Source: Pseudalkalibacillus hwajinpoensis (GTDB lineage: Bacteria > Bacillota > Bacilli > Bacillales > Guptibacillaceae). From it: 64,000 nucleotides of DNA. The stretch covers positions 992,001-1,056,000 of the forward strand of contig NZ_CP156674.1 in NCBI RefSeq assembly GCF_039851965.1, read 5' to 3'. The notes under the pieces were generated by a model. It made no database searches, was not told the origin of the DNA, and saw only the letters and a program-made list of their open reading frames with translations. Position numbers and translations under genes: made by a program. Positions 7,690 to 17,150 of the stretch are shown one piece after another. The number at the start of each line of letters is the position of its first letter. Position 1 is the first letter of the stretch.

Positions 7690-8566
7690 CCTCCTCATCA
7701 CTTAAAAGCTCTTTCTCTAAAGCCACCACTTCCTCCTTCAACTGATCCGCTTCCTTCAACAGATGCAATAACCCTCTCATCACAAGCTCATCCGGCTTCG
7801 AATTCCTGGATTCTTCTGAGATGCGATCCGTAACGTTAAGATAATACTGTGCATTCGAAAGCGAATGAATCTTCTCGTAAAGTGCTCTCCACGCACTTTC
7901 TCTCTTCTCAAATGATGTAAAAGCACCTTCACGATCCATCCCTACTGAAAATGGACGCATCATCTCGTCATCCAGTAAAGGCTTGCTCTTACCATCAAGA
8001 AAGTCGCATGCGAGAAGATCAATCTGTCTTACAATATGCCTTCCAAGCTCTCGTGGCTGTAGCTCGGTTTCAGATGAAATCATCAGCCCCATGTATGAAG
8101 TATAAATCGACTGTGTCATCCACATTAAATCCCATTTATATGGCGTAATCTTGTCTCCATATAACTCAAGAAGGTTATGTTCAAGCCAACTGAACAGCCT
8201 TCCTCTCATCCGATGTCCCATTGCTTCGAGCTTCTCGCTACTCTGTGCCGACTCGCCTCGCATATGCATTTTCATATAAGATTTGTATTCGATAATCCCC
8301 TCGAACTGCACCTGAAACTGCTTAGCAAAACGATCATCTGCAGGAATGTTCCCATCCAAACCAACAACAAAAGCCCGTTCGAAGACAAGCTGCTGATAAT
8401 GCTCATAAATCGAAATAATCAAATCTTCCTTCGATGGAAAAAATGAATAAAGGGATCCTTTCGAAATCCCTACACTATCTGCAATTTGCTGCATCGATGT
8501 GTGAGTGTACCCTTTATCTGCAATAAGCTCTACCGCAGCTTCTAATATAGCTTTCCGTTTATCCAC
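7670..8566 (-). CDS. TetR-family regulator of the divergent RND pump
   Basis: The N-terminal TetR helix-turn-helix is clear (RKAILEAAVELIADKGYTHT, MQQIADSVGISKGSLYSFFP), with a long helical effector domain. GTG 8566 is preferred because AGAGGTGA lies upstream and the protein then starts at VDKRKAIL; the frame stays open to 8617. The C-terminus GGQTRV is encoded by repeat copy 4, so the native tail was probably replaced or trimmed. It is transcribed away from the RND pump, and a TGACT/AGTCA inverted repeat lies between them. Repression of the pump is the likely role. Confidence 0.88.
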   Translation of the reverse strand: MDKRKAILEAAVELIADKGYTHTSMQQIADSVGISKGSLYSFFPSKEDLIISIYEHYQQLVFERAFVVGLDGNIPADDRFAKQFQVQFEGIIEYKSYMKMHMRGESAQSSEKLEAMGHRMRGRLFSWLEHNLLELYGDKITPYKWDLMWMTQSIYTSYMGLMISSETELQPRELGRHIVRQIDLLACDFLDGKSKPLLDDEMMRPFSVGMDREGAFTSFEKRESAWRALYEKIHSLSNAQYYLNVTDRISEESRNSKPDELVMRGLLHLLKEADQLKEEVVALEKELLSDEEGGQTRV

Positions 8567-8685
8567 TATCTTCACCTCTACATCTTCATCCGTCCCAACC
8601 AAAAAATAGTTTATCATATCTATTCCCTTTTAGATGACTTTTAAAGCATATCCGAATCTTGACATCTATCATCATCAAGGTAAAA

Positions 8686-8699
8686 TGACTAATGAGTCA
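8686..8699. promoter_or_regulatory. Candidate TetR operator upstream of the RND pump
   Basis: Inverted repeat TGACT-AATG-AGTCA in the divergent TetR/RND region, just downstream of a TTGACA at 8659-8664. Confidence 0.45.
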
Positions 8700-8789
8700 A
8701 CTAGTAAAACTCTATATATAACAGTAAATAAAGGGTGTTACAAAATTCATATTGACCATACAGTCGATGCCCATCAAAGGAGGCATATC

Positions 8790-11700
8790 ATGCTGAAATG
8801 GATTCTACAACGCTCCAAGATTTTCATGATCCTTATTCTTTTGTTCATTATTGTTGGAGCATTTACATTTATTCAACTCCCACAGCGCGAAATTCCAGAA
8901 ACAACCGTTAATATCAGAACGGTGAACACCGTATATCCAGGGGCTACCGTCGATACCGTTGAACGATCGATTACAAACCCAATCGAGTCATCGCTCAGTT
9001 CAATCGATGGCATTGCGGAGGTAACTTCTTCCTCAGCAGCCGGCTTCTCTACGATCGTTGTAGAGGTAGCAGAAGGAGAAAGCAAGAAAGATGTCTTTAG
9101 CGACGTACGCCAGGCTGTTTCAGATGCGTCCACTTCCTTCCCAGAGGAAGCATTTGATCCTGAAGTAAACGAATCAACTGCCAAAATGCCGATCGTTTCC
9201 TATCACCTCACAAGTGAAAACAGAGATAACCTACTTTCCTTGCAGGAAGAATTAAATCGCTGGAAAGATGAAGTCTCAGAACTTGCAGGCGTTTCGGGTG
9301 TAACCATCAAAGGATTACCTGAGGAACAAATTATTATTGAGCTAAATCAAGACAACCTTAAAGAATCTGGCTTGAATGTTACTGATGTTCAGAGCGCAAT
9401 CAACAATGAATATTACCCAACACCTCTTGGCAAACAGGAAATGGACGATGAAGTTGTCCAATTGTCAGTGGAAAACTTCGACTCTCTTGACCAGATGGAA
9501 GAGCTATTTATTGGGAAAAACACGGCTGATGAATCCGTCTTCTTGAGGGATATCGCCACAGTAAAGGTGAGTCCTAAAGAGCTTGAAGACATTATTACAT
9601 TTGAAGGAAAGCCTTCCATTTCCTTTACAGCCTACGTAAAATCAGGTCAGGACATCCCAACAGTTGATGAACGAGTTAGCCAAAAAGTGGATGAGCTTGC
9701 AGAGGGTTTACCGTCTGAAATAGAACTTGAGCCTTACTACTCACAGGCCTCCATCGTAACCAATATCTTTAATGGATTGTTTCTATCACTAGCGATTTCA
9801 GTTATTGCCGTTATTGTCGCAACCTCATTGGGACTATCTGGATCAGGAGCGCTTGTAGTGGCGCTTGCCGTGCCAATTTCTGTCCTGATGGGATTCATTC
9901 CACTTCCGTTTGCAGATGTAGACCTTAACCAAATTTCAATAATCGGCTTAATCATTGCACTCGGGATTATCGTGGATGACTCCATCGTTATCAATGACAA
10001 CATCCAGCGCAGATACAAGCTCGGGGATAAAGGATTAATAGGAGCCGTAAACGGTGTTAAAGAGATCTGGGGATCAATCATAACCTCTTCTCTTGCGATC
10101 GTCTTCACCTTCCTGCCGCTTATCTTTTTATCGGGAGGAAATGGAGCCTTTATTCGCGCCTTGCCTACTGTTCTGATTACAACCATTATCGCCTCCACAC
10201 TCGTGGCGCTTGTTTTTGTACCGATTCTAAGATACTTTATTAGCCGCAGAACGAAGAAGCCAACGTCAGATGCGCCAGGTCTTCTAGGCAAACCGTTAAA
10301 TAAGCTTGCAGATGTTTACGCTGACCGCTTACTAAAAAAGTTTTCAACGAAACCTGTTCTCGTCTCAACCATTGGTCTTCTATTCACAACGGCAATCTTT
10401 GGATTAGTTGTCCTAACACCGTTCGAATTCTTCCCGGCAGCTGATAAGGAGGAAGTAACGGTAGACGTCACTCTACCGATTGGAACACCAATAGAAGAAA
10501 CGCACGTAGCCCTTCAAGACATCGAAGAAATGTTGCAAAGTGATGACGGTGTCTATGAAACAAGCGTCTTTACAGGGACTGGAACACCTGGTTTATTTAA
10601 CAGCTCATTGAAGAGTACAGGTGAAAACACGGGTCAGGTAGTGGCGCGGGTTAATCGAGAAAATCAGACAACTCAGGGGCTAATTGACGACTGGACAGAT
10701 AAGCTTCGTAATGAATATCCAGATGCAGAGATTTTTATGGAAACCATTCAACAGGGACCCCCAGTTGGAGCACCTGTGACGGTTACAATTTCAGGTCCTG
10801 AAATTGATAAACTGATCGAATTGCGAGAAACCTTAACAACTGAAATCGAAGCGCTGGAAACCGACCTTGTCGTTGATAATATTGGTGATTTCGAACCATC
10901 TCTTGAGTATGTGCCAGATCGTGATGCACTTGAGGAAAACGGCATCACGGTTAACCAGATAAGCCAGCAAATACGACTCGCAACCGAAGGCATTCCATTA
11001 AAAGCATTTGATAATGGTGTCATCAAACGAGACATGAACATTGTTCTTGGGGGAGCAGAAGATGAAGTCGATCTTTCAAATCTCGAGTTTCCAGCTACAA
11101 CAAATAGTGAACCACCTGAGCTCATCTCACTTGATAAGCTTGTCACAAAGGAACGAAATGAAAAGCTTCAAAAGATCCCCCACATTGATGGAGAGCGTGC
11201 GATCACCATTCGTGCCTTCCCTGAAAATGAAGAGAACTATGAAGCTAATGTAAAAGAAATCGTTGAAGAACAGCGCGATCAACTTGACGCTGATTACAGC
11301 ATTACACTCGGTGGAGAAAATGAAGCACAAAGTGACTTCTTCGCAGAAATTACAGTTCTGTTCACCATCGTTATCTTCCTTGTATATCTGTTAATAGCAT
11401 TTCAATTCAACTCACTTTCACTACCGTTCCTTGTACTTATTGCGGTATACCTGGCAATCGCAGGTGCTATCCTTGGACTGTTTGTCACACAAACACCGAT
11501 CAGTTTCCTTGGTGTCATGGGAATGGTCTCACTCACCGGTATCGTAGTCCGGAACTCGGTTGTGTTAATTGAATTCATTGAGCAATCATTGAAAAAAGGC
11601 ATGGATGTAAAAGAAGCGGTGATCGAATCCGGTCGCGTACGCCCTATTCTGCTTACAGCCATTACCTCAATCGTTGCCCTTATTCCAGTTGCCGTAAGCG

Positions 11701-11843
11701 GAAATGCACTCTTCACACCGCTTGCTGTTACAATTATTTCTGGTATTCTTTTCTCAGCGATCCTAACCCTGATTATGGTACCCATGCTCTATCTTGTGTT
11801 TTATCGTTTTAGAAGAAAAAAGACAGTTCAAGAAGAGTTGTAA
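8790..11843 (+). CDS. RND-family efflux permease (AcrB/SwrC type)
   Basis: A 1017-residue inner-membrane pump of the HAE-RND family. One N-terminal helix (MLKWILQRSKIFMILILL) is followed by a porter domain (IPETTVNIRTVNTVYPGATV). A helix cluster follows with the proton-relay segment GIIVDDSIVINDN, then a second porter half and a final cluster (GIVVRNSVVLIEFIEQ). Start ATG 8790 has CAAAGGAGG seven bases upstream and opens the first helix; the frame extends to 8634 without a ribosome site. Bacillota RND pumps act without an outer-membrane partner; SwrC of B. subtilis exports surfactin. The substrate here is unknown. It ends at a strong terminator. Confidence 0.93.
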   Translation: MLKWILQRSKIFMILILLFIIVGAFTFIQLPQREIPETTVNIRTVNTVYPGATVDTVERSITNPIESSLSSIDGIAEVTSSSAAGFSTIVVEVAEGESKKDVFSDVRQAVSDASTSFPEEAFDPEVNESTAKMPIVSYHLTSENRDNLLSLQEELNRWKDEVSELAGVSGVTIKGLPEEQIIIELNQDNLKESGLNVTDVQSAINNEYYPTPLGKQEMDDEVVQLSVENFDSLDQMEELFIGKNTADESVFLRDIATVKVSPKELEDIITFEGKPSISFTAYVKSGQDIPTVDERVSQKVDELAEGLPSEIELEPYYSQASIVTNIFNGLFLSLAISVIAVIVATSLGLSGSGALVVALAVPISVLMGFIPLPFADVDLNQISIIGLIIALGIIVDDSIVINDNIQRRYKLGDKGLIGAVNGVKEIWGSIITSSLAIVFTFLPLIFLSGGNGAFIRALPTVLITTIIASTLVALVFVPILRYFISRRTKKPTSDAPGLLGKPLNKLADVYADRLLKKFSTKPVLVSTIGLLFTTAIFGLVVLTPFEFFPAADKEEVTVDVTLPIGTPIEETHVALQDIEEMLQSDDGVYETSVFTGTGTPGLFNSSLKSTGENTGQVVARVNRENQTTQGLIDDWTDKLRNEYPDAEIFMETIQQGPPVGAPVTVTISGPEIDKLIELRETLTTEIEALETDLVVDNIGDFEPSLEYVPDRDALEENGITVNQISQQIRLATEGIPLKAFDNGVIKRDMNIVLGGAEDEVDLSNLEFPATTNSEPPELISLDKLVTKERNEKLQKIPHIDGERAITIRAFPENEENYEANVKEIVEEQRDQLDADYSITLGGENEAQSDFFAEITVLFTIVIFLVYLLIAFQFNSLSLPFLVLIAVYLAIAGAILGLFVTQTPISFLGVMGMVSLTGIVVRNSVVLIEFIEQSLKKGMDVKEAVIESGRVRPILLTAITSIVALIPVAVSGNALFTPLAVTIISGILFSAILTLIMVPMLYLVFYRFRRKKTVQEEL

Positions 11844-11848
11844 ATTTC

Positions 11849-11886
11849 AAAAGCCGCTCAGGAGTAAATGCTCCTGAGCGGCTTTT
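11849..11886. terminator. Strong bidirectional terminator
   Basis: AAAAGCCGCTCAGGAG and its exact reverse complement around TAAATG form a 16-bp stem between the convergent RND pump and racemase genes. Confidence 0.95.
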
Positions 11887-11907
11887 ATGAAGATGCTAAG
11901 TTTCTAT

Positions 11908-12984
11908 TTAAATCATATAACTGTATTTTTTATATACGTAAGGAGACGTCATGATGGAAAGAAGTGCACCATAGTTCAAATTGAAAGTGACTTCATCACC
12001 AACTCTCAAGTTACTATCTCTAGCATTAATCACAGTATGATCACTGCTTGCCCCAAGAATTTCAATATCCAGTAGCGGCGTTAAACCTGCTACTAATACG
12101 TCTTGATTCCCCACACCAACTATCACGCGATTCATAAGTCCGCGATCTTGAAACTGTGGAACCTCTCCAAAAGCATTCTGTCCTATATCTCCGTATGGCA
12201 TCGAAGGTTTTACTTTTGCCTCAATAACTTCTGACACAAAAGTAAATGCGTCCGTATACAACTCTGGAATCACCAATCGATTTAACGTTTCTCGACCCAA
12301 ATAAATCGATTCTCCCAAACGTAAATTATTTACCTTCCCAACATCTGCAGCACCCATACACCACTGATAATTGGCTGAATTCCCGCCTGATACGAATGTA
12401 AGTGGAAAAGAAAATTTTGTTTCAATCATTGAAGCAAGTAAAGATAAATCGTTCATTTTCTGATTGTCTGGTTTGACGCCTCCAAAACAGGCGAAATTCA
12501 CACCAATCCCTACGATTTCAACCCCCTGCAATGTCAAAACCTCTTGAATAAAAGAGTCAAGGTTTACAGGCATGATCCCTTCTCTTAAATCACCCATCTC
12601 GATCATAAGGATAATCTTCTGCACAAGATCTCTTATTAAAGCCGCTTCAGATAATTTTGTAATAACAGCAAGTTCAGTATTGATGCTTATGTCGGCATAT
12701 TTAATGACCAAATCAACTTCACTCAAGGCGGGTGATCTCAAATACACAAAATTCGCCTTAATACCTGCTTCCCGCATTCGTTTAAGGTTTATCAGTTTTG
12801 AATCTGCGAGCGTAGGAATTCCCTGGTCTAAGAGGACCTGAGCAATTTCAGGTGCTCCGCAAACCGTCTTCGTAACTCCCATTAACCCGATATTTTTAGC
12901 TCCATAAATGCCGACTAACGTTGATGCGTTATGGGCAATTTTTGCAAGATTTATTTCAATGCGCGGAGCATGTGATGTGGTCAA
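11908..12984 (-). CDS. PLP-dependent alanine/ornithine racemase-like protein
   Basis: A 358-residue fold-type III PLP enzyme. The N-terminal barrel has PRIEINLAKIAHNASTL and the PLP lysine in GVTKTVCG, with a beta-domain end (VGDEVTFNLNYGALLSIMTS). It resembles the ornithine racemase/YhfX branch of the alanine racemase family rather than biosynthetic Alr. ATG 12984 overlaps the DUF1611 stop by ATGA, so the two are translationally coupled. Known DgcN (DUF1611) proteins work with a D-amino-acid or dipeptide epimerase partner; here a racemase takes that place. The substrate is unknown. Confidence 0.85.
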   Translation of the reverse strand: MTTSHAPRIEINLAKIAHNASTLVGIYGAKNIGLMGVTKTVCGAPEIAQVLLDQGIPTLADSKLINLKRMREAGIKANFVYLRSPALSEVDLVIKYADISINTELAVITKLSEAALIRDLVQKIILMIEMGDLREGIMPVNLDSFIQEVLTLQGVEIVGIGVNFACFGGVKPDNQKMNDLSLLASMIETKFSFPLTFVSGGNSANYQWCMGAADVGKVNNLRLGESIYLGRETLNRLVIPELYTDAFTFVSEVIEAKVKPSMPYGDIGQNAFGEVPQFQDRGLMNRVIVGVGNQDVLVAGLTPLLDIEILGASSDHTVINARDSNLRVGDEVTFNLNYGALLSIMTSPYVYKKYSYMI

Positions 12985-14066
12985 TGAGTGGTAACAGTCT
13001 GTTTGCTTTTTAAGGCCGGGTAGGCTTCAAAGATACTTGATACTAATTTATCACAACCAAATTTAAGGGCATCCGTTGTAGGGAGTGTAAGATCTTTTTC
13101 ATATTTTGAAATTGTCTGATCAAGTTCCTCATCAGACATATTTTCGTGATTAATCGTGACAGCAATGACCTTCGAATTCGCAAAGCTTTCGATCAGATCA
13201 ATCTCACTTTTGATCGTCGGCATTTTCATATAGCTAAAATCACCAAGATGTTCCCGCTTTGGCGCATGCTGTACAATAACGGCACCTGGTCTCGACCCTC
13301 TTATAATTCCACATGAACTAATATATGCGGGGTGACTTAAGGCTCCCTGTCCTTCAACGATTATGACATCTGGTTTTTCATTTGCCCACGCTTTCATGAT
13401 CTGGTTCTCAATTTCACCTGTCATAAATTGAGAGGGAATTGCATCAATGGCAACACCGTATTTTGCCCCCTGGATCAACCCTGTCTGACCTGTTGCAATA
13501 AAGGCGACATTTAACCCCTGCTTGATTAAGGCATCTTCAAGCAAAACAGATGTTGTTCGTTTTCCGATGGCGCTATCTGTACCAAGTACCGCTATGATCG
13601 GCGTATCAATCGTTAGAATTCGACCTGAAAACAGATGCATGTCTTTCTTTTCCGGAGGCTTCCTAACGTCGTTTATCGTGACATTAAACTTCTTAGAAAG
13701 CTCTACAAATTCTTGATCATTTGTAAAAAATTCGTGAAGAGGATTAACGATATTCATCCCCTGTTCCATTGCATTAAAAAGAAGATTTCTTTCATCTTTT
13801 TTCAAAAATGCCTCAGATGGCGCTATTCCGTATATAAACTGATCAGGCACCCTTTGTAACAATTCCAATGCATGATGAAGATCCTTGAAGATCGGAATAC
13901 CATTTTCCTTTCCAAATAGAAATTCACCGGCATCCATCCCAGCCTTCGTACTGTCAATAACCCCAACGATTTCAAAGTTCCTTGAGCTTCTTACCAGCCC
14001 ATTGGCTGTCTTTCCATCCATTGTTCCAAATTTATCTTCACAATACACGATTGCACTTTCTTTCAT
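12981..14066 (-). CDS. DUF1611 (DgcN-like) P-loop protein
   Basis: A 361-residue DUF1611 protein: an N-terminal Rossmann-like part (YCEDKFGTMDGKTANGLVRS) and a C-terminal P-loop part with VLGTDSAIGKRTTS and IIVEGQGALSHPAY. DgcN, from the same family, has been linked to D-glutamate use. ATG 14066 is the start: GGGAGG lies nine bases upstream and the frame before it has no family similarity. It is the first gene of a two-gene coupled operon with the racemase-like gene. An extended -10 promoter lies about 145 nt upstream. Confidence 0.87.
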   Translation of the reverse strand: MKESAIVYCEDKFGTMDGKTANGLVRSSRNFEIVGVIDSTKAGMDAGEFLFGKENGIPIFKDLHHALELLQRVPDQFIYGIAPSEAFLKKDERNLLFNAMEQGMNIVNPLHEFFTNDQEFVELSKKFNVTINDVRKPPEKKDMHLFSGRILTIDTPIIAVLGTDSAIGKRTTSVLLEDALIKQGLNVAFIATGQTGLIQGAKYGVAIDAIPSQFMTGEIENQIMKAWANEKPDVIIVEGQGALSHPAYISSCGIIRGSRPGAVIVQHAPKREHLGDFSYMKMPTIKSEIDLIESFANSKVIAVTINHENMSDEELDQTISKYEKDLTLPTTDALKFGCDKLVSSIFEAYPALKSKQTVTTH

Positions 14067-14208
14067 AAGGCTATTCCTCCCAAATCTAGTTTTACTGCAG
14101 TCAATCCGCGTAAAAGAGATTCTACATGTCGGCCAAGATAACTTGACCATATAGAAAAGCCTGTAAGTGAAATTTTCAAAAAATAAAAAACATTCACACG
14201 CAGATGCA

Positions 14209-14217
14209 ATTATAGCA
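14209..14217 (-). promoter_or_regulatory. Extended -10 promoter for the DUF1611 operon
   Basis: TGCTATAAT on the minus strand, a perfect extended -10 (TGnTATAAT). The leader to ATG 14066 is about 140 nt. Confidence 0.5.
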
Positions 14218-14629
14218 CATGAAATTAGGATAAATTTTATTGACGTAGTTTTTTCGAAGTTTGTAATATAAAAAAACACTTGTAATAAAGTGTTTTTTGA
14301 ATTGTTATCATTATATTAGAATATGTTTTTGATTGTTTGAAAATGGATGCTTATCTTCGAAAATTTAAAAGTGTGTTGCTAAAATTGGCATTCTGTTCAA
14401 ATAAATTCCAGCTTTTTCGGAATACTTATTTAGGACATTATTTTTTAAAAGGGATTTACCAAAGGCAAATCCTTATCTGAGGATTATTGTTTCAAATCAT
14501 CGCTTAATCATTGAAAATCATTAATTAAAGTTTAAATTTATTTTATGTAATAAAAGATCAGGTGCTGAAATGCAGCTTTGTCATATACCATTTGATGATT
14601 ATGTTTCTAAAACCAGATCTGCTTTCTCA
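14218..14629. other. AT-rich intergenic region without a supported gene
   Basis: About 410 nt, strongly AT-rich, with stops in all frames. A near-palindrome GGATTTACC/GGCAAATCC lies near 14451-14471. No RNA gene or riboswitch recognised. Confidence 0.6.
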
Positions 14630-14653
14630 AAAAATAAGGCCGATTATTCGGCC
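14630..14653 (-). terminator. Terminator after the SnoaL-like gene
   Basis: GGCCGA-TTAT-TCGGCC stem four bases beyond the stop, followed on the minus strand by TTATTTTTT. Confidence 0.8.
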
Positions 14654-14656
14654 CCA

Positions 14657-15109
14657 TTATCGATTCATCCATTCTCTCAATTCATTTGTCATTTGTTCAA
14701 CCAATTCTGGCCTTCCGTGAAATTGTGCGGGTGTATTTTGAAACAATTCAATTTTCCACCCTTCTGCATGCTTGACAGCGATTAGCGTGTGGTGAGTATT
14801 CACCTCTGGTTTAATGTCAGATTCACCCGGCGGGATCATCCCCGCAATTGCTCTAAGGATAGCCACATCTTTACCTATGAAGCGAACATCCTTTACTTTT
14901 GATAGATAAGGAGCTGTCGGATGATTTTTGAAAATCGGACTTAAGTGAGCTAGGATTTCCCGTGGACCAACTGAGTGACTTCCATCAAATCCGATTATTT
15001 CTCCATCCTCTGTAAACAAACGAGCCATCCCTTCTGCATTACGATCATTCCAGGCACCTATAAGTAGCTCGTAAACACCATTGACCAATTTCATTTTCTC
15101 TGCTTCCAT
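14657..15109 (-). CDS. SnoaL-like/SgcJ-EcaC family protein
   Basis: A 150-residue single-domain NTF2-like (cone-shaped alpha+beta) protein of the SgcJ/EcaC type. Typical features are AWNDRNAEGMARLFTEDGEI near the N-terminus and a beta-sheet end (HHTLIAVKHAEGWKIELFQN). Members range from enzymes to binding proteins, so no reaction can be assigned. ATG 15109 is preferred over 15127 because GGGGGAG lies just upstream. It is a monocistronic gene with its own terminator. Confidence 0.85.
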   Translation of the reverse strand: MEAEKMKLVNGVYELLIGAWNDRNAEGMARLFTEDGEIIGFDGSHSVGPREILAHLSPIFKNHPTAPYLSKVKDVRFIGKDVAILRAIAGMIPPGESDIKPEVNTHHTLIAVKHAEGWKIELFQNTPAQFHGRPELVEQMTNELREWMNR

Positions 15110-15205
15110 AATTCTCCCCCATTTCAATTTCTTATATAACTATACCTGTTTTTTATGTAAGGCAACACCCATTCGAACCACTAAAGCAACTCGTACAAGG
15201 CTCAA

Positions 15206-15865
15206 TCAGCACCTTTTATTGATGTTTAACTTCTTCGTTTTCTCATTCACATAAGCATAAATAATGTCCTTAACTTGAACATGATTCGCTTCAAGTTGAT
15301 CCATTAACCATTCCCTCGTTTTCCCTAGCAGTTCAAGATTTTTCAATTGAACTTTCCCATCAATCACAACCGAGATCGGCAATCCTTCGTCATCTATGGA
15401 TATCTCTAAATGCTGTACCGTGACAGGAGTATTCCCAACTTTTGGGATCACACTAACTTCTCCAATTGGCTCAAGCATGGCATAATCAATATCAGCAATT
15501 TTAGGATAACCTTTACTTCTTAAAATGGAGAGAAGCTGTGCGACTGATAATCTGGATTTTTCAATATTGTCTTCCACAATTTCACCGTGCTTCACAAGAA
15601 TCGTTGGTTCTCCGAGAAAGAAATGGTTTCCCATTTGCCATAGCGTTAACTTAGAAAATAGAATATGCAGCGTTACAAGAATCACTAAGGCATAAATCGT
15701 TGGCCAAAATTCTGTACTAATTAAAGGCTCAGATGCTACAGTGCCAACGATGATAATAGCGACTAAATCATAGGGTGTCATCTGGACGATTGTTGACTTT
15801 CCCATTAACCTCATAATCGCAATTGTAACGAGATATAGCGTTAAAATCTTTATAGGTAAAATCAT
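15206..15865 (-). CDS. DUF421 (YetF-family) membrane protein
   Basis: A 219-residue protein with three N-terminal transmembrane helices (ILPIKILTLYLVTIAIMRLM; DLVAIIIVGTVAS; IYALVILVTLHILF) and a cytosolic DUF421 domain (GEPTILVKHGEIVEDNIEKS, LSILRSKGYPKIADIDYAML). YetF-like proteins occur in multiple copies in Bacillus and their function is poorly defined. A second, broken member lies at 28989-29680. ATG 15865 follows GGGGATAAGGC. Confidence 0.9.
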   Translation of the reverse strand: MILPIKILTLYLVTIAIMRLMGKSTIVQMTPYDLVAIIIVGTVASEPLISTEFWPTIYALVILVTLHILFSKLTLWQMGNHFFLGEPTILVKHGEIVEDNIEKSRLSVAQLLSILRSKGYPKIADIDYAMLEPIGEVSVIPKVGNTPVTVQHLEISIDDEGLPISVVIDGKVQLKNLELLGKTREWLMDQLEANHVQVKDIIYAYVNEKTKKLNINKRC

Positions 15866-15994
15866 GCCTTATCCCCACAATCTTTTTAACTCATTATCTC
15901 CTTTTGCTCATATGCCTATCCGTAAAGTAATTTTCAGAGCGAGACGGCATAATAATCCGTCTTCTTTATTGAGCAAATTTTTATTTCTTCAGCC

Positions 15995-17107
15995 TCAATC
16001 ACCTGCTTTTCTTATGTTATGAAACATAGATACATTCAAAAGAATTCCCATCCCAAGCATGACTGTTAATAAAGATGACCCACCATAGCTAATAAAAGGA
16101 AATGGAATCCCTGTCGTGGGAAGTAAGCCTGTGACAACCCCAAGGTTTACTGATGCCTGAATGCCAATAAGCGATGAAATGCCTATCGCTAACAGACTGC
16201 CAAAGCTGTCTTTCATGCGGATACCAAGCAACAATCCCCGATAAACCAGATAGAAAAGCGTGCCGATAATGAGCAGAAGTCCGAAAAAGCCCAGTTCTTC
16301 GGCTACGATGGCCATAATAAAGTCAGTATGCGCCTCAGGTAGATAACCCATTTTTTGCGCACTCATTCCAAATCCCCTGCCCCAGATGCCCCCGGAAGCA
16401 ATCGCTACATAAGAGTTTATGACTTGATAGCCGGCCTCTGGATTTTTAAAAGGATTATAAGCAGCACCAAACCTGGAAAGCTGTTCAGCGCTTAAGAAAA
16501 ATTTAGAAAATAAGCCAGCCATACCAACTAGACTCATCAGGAATAAGATGTTCTTCCAGCTCGTTCCTGAGCAAATAGTTATCAACCCAGCCAAACATAG
16601 AATAATGACAGCTGTTCCAAGGTCAGGTTGAAGAAGGACTAGCAACACGATAAGACATACAAACATCAGAGGTGGAATGATTGCTCTGGTAAAACTCGAA
16701 ATATACCTCTGTTTCTTTGAAAACACGGACGAGAGGTAAATAATAATAGTAATTTTTGCTATTTCCGAAGGCTGAAATTCTAGCCCAAACACATTGATCC
16801 ATGATTGAGCATTGTTCGTTACTTCCCCATATAATAAAACAAAACTTAACAGAACTATAGTTGCGATCATAACGTATTTAAGCAATATCTTATAAAGTTT
16901 GTATGGCAACATCATCGTGACCAATAATGCTACAAGGCCAATTGCGACAGATAGCAGCTGGCGTTGAAAGAAATAGTTTGCTGGGACTTCATACCTTAAC
17001 GCAGCATAATAACTTGCACTATAAATCATAAGCAATCCAACAATGAGCAATACACTCATTGCCACAATCATTGTGTAATCATAATGGCGAAACATACGTT
17101 TAATCAA
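15995..17107 (-). CDS. SEDS-family protein (FtsW/RodA/SpoVE type)
   Basis: A 370-residue polytopic SEDS glycosyltransferase that polymerises peptidoglycan with a partner class B PBP. About ten helices; conserved features include NAQSWINVFGLEFQPSEIAK, LLQPDLGTA, AHTDFIMAIVAEELGFFG and TTGIPFPFISYGGSSLL. TTG 17107 has AGGAG eight bases upstream; an ATG at 17095 is an alternative. It follows the PBP gene by 43 nt on the same strand, so the pair forms a dedicated SEDS-PBP synthase. Without flanking markers I cannot say whether it serves elongation, division or spores. Confidence 0.93.
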   Translation of the reverse strand: MIKRMFRHYDYTMIVAMSVLLIVGLLMIYSASYYAALRYEVPANYFFQRQLLSVAIGLVALLVTMMLPYKLYKILLKYVMIATIVLLSFVLLYGEVTNNAQSWINVFGLEFQPSEIAKITIIIYLSSVFSKKQRYISSFTRAIIPPLMFVCLIVLLVLLQPDLGTAVIILCLAGLITICSGTSWKNILFLMSLVGMAGLFSKFFLSAEQLSRFGAAYNPFKNPEAGYQVINSYVAIASGGIWGRGFGMSAQKMGYLPEAHTDFIMAIVAEELGFFGLLLIIGTLFYLVYRGLLLGIRMKDSFGSLLAIGISSLIGIQASVNLGVVTGLLPTTGIPFPFISYGGSSLLTVMLGMGILLNVSMFHNIRKAGD

Positions 17108-17150
17108 ATCAATTACTCCTACATGACAAAATTCATTTCAGTAATGGTTA

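Noticed and set aside
9737..10291. 184-codon antisense frame inside the RND pump
   Set aside because: Shadow of transmembrane coding sequence; no ribosome site and no recognisable domain.
15942..15962. AGACGG/CCGTCT hairpin after the SEDS gene
   Set aside because: No T tract on the minus-strand exit, so terminator function is not supported.
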